A DNA stretch of 64,000 bases, from positions 1,736,001-1,800,000 of the forward strand of contig JAHLEZ010000006.1 in the NCBI GenBank assembly GCA_020726505.1, in the 5' to 3' direction. The notes under the pieces were generated by a model, which searched no databases, was not told where the DNA came from, and saw only the letters and a program-made list of their open reading frames with translations. Each line of letters opens with the position of its first letter. Within the stretch, counting starts at the first letter, position 1. The stretch is from Leptodontidium sp. MPI-SDFR-AT-0119 (lineage: Eukaryota > Ascomycota > Leotiomycetes > Helotiales > Leptodontidiaceae). This document shows, in pieces, positions 34,557 through 46,900 of this stretch. Both the position numbers and the translations under genes were made by a program.

Positions 34557-35830
34557 ATGAGATCCACCCTACACAACAACCCAAAAACCCCCACATCAAT
34601 ATTCGACACGCCACCCTTCTTCACTCCACCCAGCAACCCAAAATCCCCTACATCAATATTCGACGCGCCACCTTTCTTCACCCACAAAGGCTACCACCCA
34701 GTCGGTGTCACAATCTCAACGAGTCCACCACCCGGTGTGACTAGACAGCGCCGTAGCCGAAGTCCAGCAATGCGCGCTTCTTCGCCATGTGAATCTTTCA
34801 GAACTAGTCCTTCTCTTCGGGGATCATCAAGTGACTCGATCAGAACGGGTCCGTCTGTCCGGGGTTTCTGGACTGATTCCGGATTTGTGAGATTGGATGG
34901 GATTGAAACAGAGGATTGTGTCAAGGGGAATGGGAAGAGGAAGGGAAAGGAGGTTGAGAAGGGTGTTGAAAAGGACAAAGGCAGGGACGCACAAAATGCT
35001 TCGCTTGAGGCATTGAAAGGTATGTCCCAATTGAAGTCCAGTATGGGATTAAGAATATGTATGACTGACGTGATTTGATAGCTGGTATTGGAGAGCTCAC
35101 GAGAAATATGGGTCAGCTTACAGCTAATCTGAATGCGCTCGCTGCAACAATGGAACGGGGTTTGGCCAGCGAGGAACATCTTCAGAGATCCGAGGGAGAA
35201 CGACTTCGAGGAGAACGCGCCGTGAGATTTGACAGCCCATCATGCCATGTAAAAGGGGGGCCCGCTACAAGTATCTTCTCAAGTCACGAGTTCATGGGTC
35301 GCAAACCAGCAACAGCAACGGAGTCCCATCAAGCACCACGAAAGGTATTCGCTGGAGAGGCCCAAAGTCTCGAGACACAGAATCAGCGAGAACACCCAGT
35401 GGGATTCGAAGGTCCATCGCATCATGGAATAGAGCGTACAGGTATCTTCTCAAGTCTTCAAGACTTTCCACGTCGCGAACCAGTAACGGGTTCCCGATCA
35501 GCCCCACCAAGAGCGTTTACAGCCGAGGCGAAAGAGGCGAACGAGCATTCCAGCAAGAAGCAGAAAGAATCCACTCGGGAGGAGGAAGCGGTACGAGTGT
35601 CAGAAATGGAGACGGCGTGGATCCAGTTGATCCTGAGCGGCGACCCTCGCCACGAAGCTCTTTGGGCTTCTTATAGAGCAGGCTATGCTGAAATAGAACT
35701 GAGACACGCTCGTATGCGGGGTCTGACTTTTCGTGAAACGAGAGAGGAGCGTCTGCAGTCTTTTCAGAAAGAGATTCGGACCTTGGAGGAGAAGTTTGTG
35801 AGGAACTTGGTGAAGTTGTTGCGTCAGTAG
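34557..35830 (+). CDS. Serine/proline-rich repeat protein with C-terminal coiled coil
   Basis: Two exons, 34557-35019 and 35082-35830, over a 62-bp intron; 403 residues. I recognise no family. Visible features: a tandem duplication at the N-terminus (TSIFDTPPFFTPP then TSIFDAPPFFTHK), a basic/acidic KGKEVEKGVEKDKGRD stretch, and a second pair of repeats in exon 2 (SIFSSHEFMGRKPATATESH and GIFSSLQDFPRREPVTGSRS, each ending in AP-R-x-F-x-x-E-A). The C-terminal 90 residues are helical and charged, with FRETREERLQSFQKEIRTLE. It is probably a rapidly evolving, largely disordered protein. Confidence 0.65.
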
Positions 35831-37800
35831 GTGGGCCGCTTTGGCAATGGAAGGAATCGCTTCTTTGGGCGGGTGAGCGTTGGATCTTTTGGATGTTGTA
35901 AGAAGTAGATTAGAAATGCGGGTTTCTGGTTAACGGAACTCCGTTGAACTTATTGTTGATCCCTGGGTTAAGCACTTTGAGCCCGTGGATGTCGAAATAT
36001 CGTAGGCTGAAGCGTGGGCACCAGAATGCAACAAGTGACAGCTCTGAGTTTCTCTCTGATTCCCCAAGAGAATTCCAACGTAGAGAGCTTCTCCGTGGAC
36101 GAACGCCTTGATAGTTCAATTTATTCGTCTATGCGTGACCCTGTAGTGGTACCTCTAAGCTTTAGCTTTGCGCCACCTGGCTGGATGGTTTTGTTTACTC
36201 TTCGCTAGGAGCAAAGCTCCTGACCCTCTAAATTAGCGATCAGGCCCTGTAAATTAAGCGAGGGACCCCCGAACCTCAAAACAATCCATAGCGATGACAC
36301 TCTATCTAGATGCAACGAGATATTACGATTTATTTCGAAAGACGCATAGATTTACGGCACAAAATGACTCTTCTATCTCTTCGTTACATTGTTTTTGAAC
36401 ATGACGCTGCTAGAAACTGCCCCAGCCTTCTGCCCGTCAGGTAGGCTCAAACACTCCAGAACGATCAGGAGGATGTCGGAACGCAATAACCCCTAGAAGA
36501 TGAGTATCCCCTGCACACCTTGTACGCCAATAACAATCCATCAAGACCCAGGAGATATAAAGTCAACTCCCCAGGGGAATCCATCCGTCATCACACTTGC
36601 TCTCATCGTCGAGTCCCTCCTAGAATTCACATAGCCTCGTCCCATACCTGAGTTGACTGACCATCGCAGGCTCTGCGTCATCATCTGAATCTTCAAACTG
36701 TCAGCAGAGTCCAGATTGCCAGTAGAAGGGAGACGGTGGATGTCTGCTTCATAGGATCATCAACGGACAGTGCATCGTGAAATGCATACAAAAAAGGAGG
36801 TGCAAGCTGCTAAAACAGCCAATCAAGGAACTCCGTTAGTCACCCTTATGGCGCAATTTGGCTGTCCGCTAACACTGCAACAGCATATCACGGATTGTCC
36901 CAAGGCCGCGTTTGTTGGGTGACCCCGCGCTGTTGCAATCTCTCTCTGGAGCTTCTGAAATCTAGTCAGCTGCTGGATTTGGTCCTCTGGCAATGATGGA
37001 CAAACTCTCCTGTGGCCTAGCTTCATCCCGATAGCCTCCCTGTACAATCACACATCAGTATTGGGACATAGAGTCGAGGTAGGAGTGGAGTATATACATG
37101 TCTCTCTCAGTGATGTCCTTCAGAACCTCCCAGGTCTCGAACCCGGCCTCAAACAGCAGATGCCAATAGCTTGTAATTCCTAGATTCGTGAGCACGAATT
37201 GAAGGTCCATCCTCAGTGATTACTGGATCAACGAGTCGAAAGACTGGTTTTGGAATGAACTAGTGGTGCAAAAGATAAAATCCGATTCATTTTGCGCACA
37301 GTGAGGCAGGTCTTCGTCAAAGCCCCACGAACTTCAAAAAGGAGCTGACCTCCGCTATTTGAGGCTATCAACGCCGCCATCAGCAAAAAAAAGACAATGG
37401 TCGAAGATAAGATTAGTCAAGTTGCAGCTTGGCTGTCCGGACGCCATGCTTTGCGCTGCATGCTGGGTCGTCCAAGGGTCAACGGATCGGCGGAGCTGTA
37501 GATCGAAGACACCCCATTCAGCCCCAGCCTGTAAGCATCGAGAGACCCAGGGCCTCGAAATGGTCGTCCGGCATCAAAATCCGAGTTTTCACTGAAAACG
37601 CGAGATTTTTCGATTTACCGGACCGCAGAGGTGGGAATGGGGTTGGTATATAAAGTTTCGAAGGCGAGTGAGGCGTCGCTTCTCAGGAACAGGTTTCGCA
37701 AATGTGATGATGAGACTGTGCATGGGGAGGGTTGCAAGCGTTTCATCCCCTGAAAGGAGATACTTCCGCGACTTGTGGATGTGGTTTGATTGGTTGTCTG
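35831..37800. other. Intergenic, no supported gene
   Basis: About 2 kb with small ORFs only. No RNA gene or repeat recognised. Confidence 0.4.
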
Positions 37801-37911
37801 CGGTGTCTTATGTGCGTTTATTGACAGCTGATTGTCCAAGCTTATTTTGGGAGTCCAATGGAGGAGGTTCGCTTGGAGGAATCTAGAGCGCACCTTTTCT
37901 GAGATCCAGTT

Positions 37912-38243
37912 CGATAAAGCTTAGGAGGTGGACGGAGGACCCTCCCGGTTTGCTGGTGCCCAATGGAAATACCGTGCCACGCACGGGGACGTACCGCGTT
38001 GAGATCTGATGGATTTGCCAAGAGTCGTCCACGATGATGGCCGGCCAGGGAGTCTCGATGGCGAACCGTTGGGCTACAAACGTCTAAAATATGGGACTTA
38101 AGCTTTAATGTGAAATCTGAGAAGAGTCCGGTATCTTGAAAAATGAAGCACGGGGACATGTTGGCAAACATCATGTTCTGTGACGTTGGTGGAACCTCAG
38201 ACAGAACCGCATGTTGATATTGTTTGAATTCCTCAAAATTCAT
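37912..38243 (-). other. Possible gene or relic, frame unresolved
   Basis: A frame beginning MNFEEFKQYQHAVLSEVPPT at 38243 runs into a second frame that reads RFAIETPWPAIIVDDSW and VRGTVFPLGTSKPGGSSVHL, which looks protein-coding. A TTTTAG acceptor lies between them, but no good donor. I recognise no family. It sits immediately downstream of the broken HET gene. Confidence 0.3.
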
Positions 38244-38336
38244 ACTTTTGGTGCCGGGAGCAGCATTGAAAGCCTTTAATCGTCTTCTACGCGGTGAAGT
38301 GTCGGTCTGCGACTGAACACAAGACTTGACAGGTGG

Positions 38337-40251
38337 TCAGGCAATAAATGAATCCTCCGAAGTTCTCAAACCTTGATGACACAATAGAGCCAAATATGGT
38401 TTCCCAGTCATTGCCGTATGTATGAATGTGACTTCGCTCCCTGCAGAACTTGGAAGCTTCCTATCAGCTCCAACACTTCCAAATTTCACAGGCCTCCCAT
38501 CTCCAAAGATAAAACAACCCCTTTCGTTTCCAAATGAAAAAAGTATCTCTTGTTCCAGCATTTCCAGCCCAGAAGCGAGCAATTGGACGATCCATCGGGA
38601 TGTTTCCCCCTATCTAGCAAGCCGAAGAGCTTACAAAGATCGCTGAGAGCAGAAAAATCTAAAAATAAACAGTTTCGGGACTGGCTCGTCTTTTCCGGCT
38701 GCTGAGGATCAACTTCGTCGATAAACAGGGACTGAAGGTTTAATTCGTTGGATAGATGTTCGAGCTCCTCTGTAATTCCAACAAGATATAGCCGATCTTG
38801 TGATTGCTGAAGCAGCAAGCCGGTCGTGCGGTGGACTTTACACACCCAGTATCCCTGAACCTCGCCGTCTGCAAGGACTTTGGAAAATTCCAGCATAGTG
38901 AAAGATTCTTTGTAGACTTTGCCAGCGTGAAAATCGTAGAATTTGCGTTCCCCTTCCGAGTCTCCAGTCCTTTTAAAGTCTAGATGGACCAAGCGTTTTG
39001 GTAAACAAGCTATCATGGATATTGAACTTTCTTGAGGACTCTCAAAGACCTCGGAAAACGAATCGCCTCCCATCGACAACCGGTTACCGATTTCATCAAT
39101 TCTGAAAACATTTATTGTCTCTTTCAAAATCTTGAAGAGTTCAATGCTGCTGAAATTCTTGAGGTTCAGACGGTGGACACTGTGAGATGACAAGTAATGC
39201 TCAAGCAACATACGACAGACGTCTGTTGGAGACCTCTGGTAGTCAACGACCACTTTGCCCCTGCAGCATTGAGAACACATGCCAATGAGGCCGAAAACCT
39301 GTCTCGTATATCTACACATAGTCCACATTTGTACATCTGTACCAAATCGAACAAGGTCTAGAATTCGTGGCCAATCGTCTGCCGAGCGGCTCGATGTTGT
39401 AGGATTTTGAGAGGAACGGTCGCTGCTAGATGGCCCACCATCTCATTCGATCTCGTAACCTGTGAATAGTAGTCCAGTCTTTGGTTGTTGCCACTGGACT
39501 GTTTCGAATTCGTCATTTGATCATGTATGTACTCCAGAGCTTCCCAGTTCAAGTGCAATCTGCCGATCTTAACTGTGATGCAGGAAGCGAGGACAAGCTC
39601 TTGAGTGATCCATAGCCGACTCCAATATGACTTTTGGCAAAAAGAATGAAGGGCAGCCCACCCATGGTGTTGATATGTGACAGGAACATTAGGACGGCTT
39701 GGTGTTGCAGGAGTTGGGTACTTGTACGGACGCCAAAATCCGGTTTCTGGACGGTAACAATATCTTGTTGATACAGAAGTGCCGTGGAGAAAGTTTGCCA
39801 AGCTGAAAGCCGCTGTCGAAGCACCAGCTATCTCATCGTCCTCAGGACCAAGCCAGGCAATAACACGGGAGGCACGTTGATAGATCCTACCCATCTGTCC
39901 CACTTGAGTGTTCTTCTCTTCATCGTCTCTCTGGTTTATGCAAAGAGCGTCGATCCATACGGGTCTGGTTTGGTCTTTCAAACTTCTCAGCGCCAACCAC
40001 AAGTTCTGTCTGACTGACGTCTCTTCGCCGTTTAGGATGACGGAAAATGAAGTGTTGGTTGGATCTCCCCATTCGTAGGAAAGGGCATCGTAGACACAAT
40101 TTTTATCATCAAGATCTGCAAGTCGAAGATTACAGATGATGTTGTCGCCATCGCCATTGTTGCTCTGACTAGGCTGCAGGCAGATCAGGCGTATTTGGGA
40201 TTTGGCAGGGTCGAATGGGAGGTATAACAATGGGGAGACTGGCTCCGCCAT
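38337..40251 (-). pseudogene. HET-domain gene with one nonsense codon and two frame breaks
   Basis: The N-terminal domain is intact: YDALSYEWGDPTNTSF, PVWIDALCINQRDDEEKN and SRVIAWLGPEDDE are the three hallmark blocks of heterokaryon-incompatibility (HET) proteins, and SYWSRLWITQELVLA follows. Then comes an in-frame TAG (39360-39358) between GHEF and TLFDLVQMYKCG. About 60 nt later the frame must shift: DIRD-R/VFGLIGMCSQCC is split over two frames at AGGTTTT. A third break at a G5 run near 38606-38610 splits LLDRG from IVQLLASGLEMLEQEI. Restoring one base at each of the two shift points gives 639 codons from ATG 40251 to TGA 38337. HET proteins trigger cell death after fusion with an unlike strain. 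The shifts may be errors; the TAG is harder to explain that way. Confidence 0.8.
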
Positions 40252-42005
40252 CTTGAGAACTCGTAAATAGTGCCTCTAGAATACCCTGAAGTTAAACCGA
40301 GTTGTGGAGGGATGGTGGTTAAGCATTGACATGAAGTTTAGGGCGGGTAAGCGATGACGATTACTTGGCTAAAGTGGCACAGCCTCATATTCGTATCATC
40401 ACGCCGGAGCCATCATACCGAGTAGTATCTGTTCATGCGCGAAACCTTGGTCGAAGAGATAGATATTCAGAATAAATCAGAAATAAACCTCCGCTAGTCG
40501 GGGGAGAAAAGGTATCTATTGGAGCGCAGTGTCACATGATTTTACGCACTGCGTTCATCGTGCAGAGCACCGCTCTCTCCCACGCAGTATGAGGTTGCTG
40601 TTTGATTTTGAATGCCATTTCAATGAGGCAAACAAGCCAAATCTCTGGAACTTCATCAAAATCATCGTTCGATATTGCAGACAGAAGGGATGGAAGGCGG
40701 AACAGGGCAAGAACTGACAATGTCTGGTTTCTCGACAAACAGGACTTCTCTCCATTGCACTTGCATTACATACCGAGTATATCAGATCCTCGTGGTATCT
40801 CCCGAGAGTCCATTCTCGGATGCACGATTAATGAATGTATTGAAACCAACATAAAACATTCCAAGCGATTTCCAGACAACTTCCAAAGGGACGCAGATCG
40901 CAAGCTCACCCGCCTCTGCTAACCCGTCCCCAGACTTTATTGGAGCCAAAGATCAAGGGGAGGAGAAATCTGGAACTCTGGGGAGCCACACAGACTGCTG
41001 CAGAGAACTCCTCTGTGCGACAGCCTTCGTTTGTTTGCTCAAATTCATAGCCCATCAAGACGGCACCCGCACACGGAATAGAATGGTAAACAACAAAAGA
41101 AAATCTGCAGCCGCGAACGAAAAGCGACTGGTCACTCAGACAGCGGGAAGCAAGCGATTTGATCTGAGATGATCTTCAGTGGGATGACAAGGATTTGTGA
41201 ATCCTGGACCTGGACCTGGGGAGCAGGGTTCAGCGATCCTGCCGAGATGCGAATACTAACCTCAACACCACTTCGCGATAAATCAGCTTTCCATCAAGAC
41301 ATCCCGCTCTCTCTTCGAAAAGCCGGCTTACGAGTTGACAAAGCTTTCAATCCCCCTCAAAAATAGAGATGAGGAAAGTCTAACGGTAAGCTACTTGCGA
41401 TGGCTTCTAGGTAAACTCAATCTTGCATCGTGACGCTTCTGCTCGATATCCGCTGAGACGGACAACGGACGACGGACGGCACAGTATACTCTAATGCAAG
41501 AGAGCGCTTTGATCGCGCCTCTCGCCTAGCTCAGTTCGTCTCGAATTCCGACTTGCTGTTGGGACGGGATGCATCGAGCCTGGTTCCTGGATGCTGGGTT
41601 GGCAATATCTTTAGATGACGCACCAGACTCTCCCGGCCGGTTCGACTTGTGCAACCCCTTTTCTATCGTTGTCCGGAGGATTCGATTCAAGTGTAGGAAG
41701 TATCGAAAGACTAAACCTGTCTCTGCCAATCTCCACGAACTTTTCGATTTAGACTCGATCCAAGGGCGACACTTCTCCGCAAGTGGAAAAGCTTTCGATG
41801 ATGTTCTCCCCTGCAGATGCCCCACTCCAAACTGCATCAAGAATATTGAACGCAGATCTCAGGGATTCGATATCGATTGCTGAAGTCGTGCGAGCGGCTG
41901 CCCAACGACGGGGGTGGCTTTGAAATATACCTCTCTCCCACCTTTATTTTCACTTTGTTCTTCTCTCTCCTTTCTGCGTCACAAAGGCCTTCAAGCAATC
42001 TCACC
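40252..42005. other. Intergenic, no supported gene
   Basis: Divergent promoter interval between the HET gene and the RGS-LOV gene. Small ORFs only, for example 41569-41883 (plus), with no recognisable domain. Confidence 0.4.
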
Positions 42006-43915
42006 ATGGCTCCTTCTTCAGTGCCTGAAAATGCTGACTCTATTGATCAAGTTATCCAGAGTAGCCATTCGTTATCCCAGATCCCTCCCGACAGCATAAA
42101 TAAGACTGCCCCGTTACCCTCCTTTGTCCCCTACTAAATCCCAACGAAGAGAGCACGAGATATCTAGCACACGAACGACTGTGTATGAGGAGCGTCGCGG
42201 GGGAAGTCGAGGTGGAGATCATGCCAAATCGAGAAGTGCAAGGGGGAGCGAATCGGGTAGCAGTAAGAGTGACAGGACGCTGAGTGCTGCGGGGTCTGCA
42301 AATACGAATATGACGGATTTCTTTAGTTCGGAAGTTTTCAATATTGTGTTGCACAATCCAACAACTGCGCATCGATTCTTGCGGTTCTGTCAGAGTCGTG
42401 CTTGTGGTGAGAACATTGAGTTCTTGCAAAAGGTACGTCGGTTGCTGGGCCACTGAATTTAGTGAGAGCAGCATCTCTCGAGAGGTTCGAAGATTTGTGA
42501 GAATACAATGACTGATTGATCTCAAAAGGTCGACAAATACAACCGTCTTCTAGATGAAGTAACCCAATTACTAGGATCCATTCATTCCACATACACATCG
42601 CCCGACGCTCCCCGCCAAATCAACATCCCACATTCTCACATCAAACACGTCTCTGCAGACATAAAGCAGGCAACAAACTTCACAATTCCTGCCCTTGAGT
42701 CCATATTTGCAGGTTCCCAGGAACACGTGGAGAAACTTCTCGCAAGCGATATATACTCAAGATTCGTGAAACACCAGGTCACAGCACAAGCTTCGCTGGC
42801 ACTAGCGGATCAAAGAGAGAGATTTCAAGGGCTAGGCGACTGCTTTTGTCTGACTGATCCAAATATCGCCGACAATCCGATTCTTTTTGCCTCCGATGGA
42901 TTCGTTGCAGTAACTGGGTACTCCCGCAAGGATATCATCCCGCGAAACTGTCGGTTTTTGCAGGGCGATCTGACAGACAAAAACGCTACTGGTCGACTTC
43001 GAACTTCCATTCATGAGTGTGAAGAGACAGTTGAACTACTTCTCAACTACCGCAAAAATGGAGACCCGTTCTGGAACTTGCTTTATGTGGCGCCGCTGCT
43101 CAACGAAAGGGGTGAGGTATGCTTCTTCCTGGGAGGCCAGATAAATTGCAGTACAACGATCCATTCCTGCAACGACATCCTTCGTGTGCTCAGTATCAAC
43201 GATGATGAGCTCGATAAACTTGACGAGATTGCTGTAGGGAAATCCAAGACCCCAAGCGTTCGAAGCCGTGACGGTAGTAGTCGGGGGTCAAAACCACGGA
43301 GTACATTTTTCAAGAGCTGGAGAAAGTACAATCCTTCTGAACTTCCTGTCGCGAGCAAAGTGAAGGTGCGCGACGAGGCTGGTATGGAAAGCGAACTGAT
43401 CACTCGTGTGGGGAAATTAAGCTTCAGGAATCAAGTCGAGGCTTTCTATACGGCGTATTCTAAGGTTTGGCTGCCTCTTTGTTTGGAAACTGTAGCTGAC
43501 ATATTTCCAGTATCTCGTGATGACTTGGAACTCGACTGCGCAAATACTTACAGTGCAGTATTATTCCCCAGGCGTCATCGACATGCTATGCCTCAATCTC
43601 CCCAATGGAGGTATAGCGCATATCTACAACAAGGATATCTTCAAGGTCTTCTCCGAATTTTCCACGTCGTCCTCGTCTTCGGTTAATAAGGTGTTCAAAC
43701 AGACGGTTCGAGATGCGTTGAAAGTGGGGCAAGCGGTCAGTGTGGAAACGGGTTTATTGACGGGATTCGAAGAGAAGAAGGGTACGGGGTGGTTTGGTGG
43801 TGAGAAAGAGGGAATGAAGAGGGTGGAGGAGCGATATGTTACTCATTGGACTCCATTGAAGGATCAGGATGGGAGAGTGAAATGGGTTGTTTTGACTATT
43901 GCGCCGAAAGCCTAG
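42006..43915 (+). CDS. RGS-LOV photoreceptor-like protein, with a 1-base frame break in exon 1
   Basis: Three exons: 42006-42432, 42529-43464 and 43511-43915. Order: disordered basic/serine N-terminus; an RGS domain starting DFFSSEVFNIVLHNP and spanning the first intron to SRFVKHQVTAQASLA; a LOV domain (about residues 247-355) with SRKDIIPRNCRFLQGD holding the photoactive cysteine (C283) and NYRKNGDPFWN for flavin binding; and a C-terminal PAS-like part with YYSPGVIDMLCLN. Family role: flavin-based blue-light sensing coupled to control of G-alpha signalling. Exon 1 is 427 nt, one too many. The break is at a CCCC run near 42130, where SFVP would continue into TKSQRREHE if one C were removed; that gives 588 residues. 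An internal ATG at 42309 would still keep the RGS domain. Confidence 0.88.
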
Positions 43916-44703
43916 CGATCTCAACAATGGAATTGGAGTTTGGAATTTGGCTGGAAATGGAAAAGGGTAGGCTCGGAGTACACTGGGCTGTTTTTTGGAT
44001 ACCCGGATTTGCTAGCTGGTAATGTTTATGTTGATTTGTTTGTGTGTGGGATGGGAAAGCATTTCTGTGCCAATAACTATGTATAGATTAACCAAGATCT
44101 CTACACAGGCTGCTACCAACTCTGATTTGGCAGCAAGAAAAAACTTTTGCTAGGAATAGAGAAGGAGTGGTGACGTCTTCTGCGCTGGCCTGTGTCAATG
44201 TTCCCTGTAGTATTTATGATGCTAAAAATCCGTTCTTTTTGTGAGCTTTACTTCTAATTCCCTAATTTTCATCAAAGTTTTACTTCCGGGTTCCTTATCG
44301 TCGTCTTGCTGGGGCAAAGCCGCATGGGCTAAGACAATATTTGGCATCAATCTCTCCAAATGGGGGTGGACTTGGCGCAGCTCGCTTCCAGGGTCATGAT
44401 GCATACACGACGGTTGCAGACACAAGGATGTATTCCACGCGACTTATACATTCGAAAAGAAGCCACGGCAGCTCTATTTAGAATGATGATGTATGTCTCG
44501 TTTCAGCTATGAAATCATTGGAATCCATGTTTCCAAATTCGGACGTCCTCCGCGGTAGGGCTGAGACAACCCCTCTGGGTTGGTGTATATATTGAGCTTG
44601 ATTCTCTTTCGTTCTAAGCATCATCAGCACCCCAGAACACTCCTTTCAGTTTATCAGACATATTTATTGCATCATAAACAAGTCACCACTTCACTCTACC
44701 ACA
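43916..44703. other. Intergenic, no gene seen
   Basis: 3' flank of the RGS-LOV gene and promoter of the DUF1223 gene; TATATATT at about 44586. Confidence 0.4.
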
Positions 44704-45463
44704 ATGGCAGCCATCATCCGCAAAATCTTCCATCCCAAGAAGAACATCCCCCTCGCCTGCGCCGTGTCACTCGAGAACGAACCAGGCCACGTCCACACTG
44801 GTTCTTGCTTCATCGACATCTACCCCTCTCCATCGTCGAGCTCTTCCAATCCCAAAGTTGTGCCTCCTGTCCCCCAACAACCGCAAAGATCCTCGAAGCA
44901 ACCATGAACCCGAATCTCCTCCTTCTGAGCTACGACGTGACTTACTTCAACCATATGGGCTGGGACGATACTTTCGGTGATAGCAGATGGGACAAACGCC
45001 AGCAGGCTTACCTGAGAAAGCGGGCGCGGACAACCAAATTCACACCCCAGGTTATTGCGGATGGTGTCGCGGATGGGACTGGAGCTGAGAGCGGCGCTGT
45101 GGATGATATGGTCAACGCTGCTCGAGGAATGCGTAGTGGTATGTCCTGGCATATCATCGTCGATACCAACGACACCGAACTTCGGATCGACTCAGATGGC
45201 ATGGATGTTGGGTTGTTTGATATCTACCTGGTGAACTACAATCCGAAGACTCAGGTTGTGAAGGTGGGTAAGGCCCGAATAAGGAGAAGAAGATCAGTCA
45301 TAGGAATCTGGTGAAAGATGTTATTAAGATTGGGGAGTGGAATGGTGGGAATCTGACGATTGATTTGCCGGATATGAGTTCGATGGCTGAGACGGGGTTG
45401 GATACTGTTGCATTTATTCAGGGAGCGAATTGCGGACCTATTGTTGCTTCGCAGAAGCTTTGA
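44704..45463 (+). CDS. DUF1223 thioredoxin-fold protein, with two 1-base frame breaks
   Basis: The family signature is clear: IVELFQSQSCASCPP with a C-x-x-C motif, then LLLLSYDVTYFNHMGWDDTF, DSRWDKRQQAY and KFTPQVIADGVADG. DUF1223 proteins have a thioredoxin-like fold, occur mostly in bacteria and some fungi, and have no proven function. The N-terminus (MAAIIRKIFHPKKNIPLACA) and the core are in different frames, joined at a CCCC run near 44823. The core and the C-terminus (NKEKKISHRNLVKDVIKIGE to GPIVASQKL) are also in different frames, joined at AAGGCCC near 45270. Each join needs one extra base of the run. 760 nt plus 2 equals 254 codons, so the corrected protein has 253 residues. No intron explains either shift. 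Most likely assembly errors. Confidence 0.85.
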
Positions 45464-46900
45464 GTCTGAGACAAAGTGGAGGATTTTGATCAGGGGGTGT
45501 TAGATCTTGAAATAGCACTGTTGTACTGTTGTGGGGAAGCAGAATTGATTTTGGTGTTTTTTGTTCCATTGCTTCCAAGAATAGCTGGCATGTGGCAAAT
45601 GACTGTCTGTTTCGAACATGAACCCTTGATTTTCACACTACGAATTCAACTTTGTCTCCTCCTGTCTAGAAATGCCTCATATTTCGCAGCGACCGAAAAC
45701 AACCAATTAAATTTCCTACAATTCACTGTTTTGAATGTTCAGAAAGCATGCTCTACCACCTCTTCCAAACAACCCAGGTGCGATAATTCCTACTTGCCTT
45801 CTGCCCTGGAGTTCAGGTAGTCCTCTGCAATAACCGACATCCGATATTCATAATTCGAGACTCTGAGCCCTAGCCCTTGCCCGGTAAATTCTGTTCACAA
45901 GTGTACTGCAGCAGTTAAGCCCGCGCGACCTCCCAGCTCAGCCGCGATCCCACGTCGGTTTACCAGCCTCATTTCCCATATACACTATTCTTTAAACTTG
46001 TCAAAGGAGCCCAATGACGGCTTATAACAAAGTCGAAGTTATTTTGAAAACGCCGTAGTGGCCGTCCCGTACTCCGTTCAAGTAACGGAGGTAAATCCAT
46101 ACTTACCATTGACTCGTGGGACCCTTTGTACCGACTGATGCCATTCAGGCATTGAAAGCACTCTGAGATGCCTTTGAAAGAGTTCCAGAGTGATCTTGGC
46201 ACAGCTGGTCCTGTCATGAACTACCGACGAGTGAGAGTTTGTCGAAGAGGGGACTAGCTGAGTGAGATCCATTCCATTCTATCTAGGTTCACATCTCCCT
46301 AACCACGAACCACGCATCACGCACCATGCTGATTCAAATCTCAATTTTATAAGCGATACCACTGTCAATATCTAACATTACCATTTGGTGGTCATCCAGT
46401 ATCTTCCCGTCCCCGTGAATCCGCCGCTGGACAGGCATGCCTGAAAGCATCCACATCCACAGCTAGAGCAGGTATGAACACTTCAGCTGGATTTCCAACA
46501 CGGATATCATTGGCACCAAGGGAGAAGGCCTGCGGAAGGAGTTTCATGCACATTTGTCATCTCCGGAAATCAAACCCCATAGGATCTCCAACTGAGGCAA
46601 GCAACACTCAGCTTGATCAACACTTTGATAGAAATGGAACAAATGTCCAATAAACCAACACATACCCAGTGGTGTGTAAGGCAGTGCGTGAGTAAGCTAA
46701 GCGAATATTTGTTTACTTTCTAAATCATAAGGCAAAGCATCTAGATAATCTTGTGTTAAGATTGCTAAGATATTATTAAAATTCAACGCTAATTAGGAAA
46801 TTGGGGAACTTCGTGATCTGGCATTAGTTGCTTATTTATAAGTTGTAATCCAGTGGATTGCCGCACAAACCAGAGAGCTAACGTGAACATCTAGCTCCCC
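45464..46900. other. Intergenic, no supported gene
   Basis: A minus-strand frame at 46272-46100 ending at a GTAAGTATGG donor-like site may be a fragment of an old gene. Nothing else supported. Confidence 0.35.

Noticed and set aside
44580..45314. Taking the 244-codon ORF as the DUF1223 gene start
   Set aside because: Its first third is out-of-frame translation upstream of and antiphase to the true MAAIIRKIF start at 44704.
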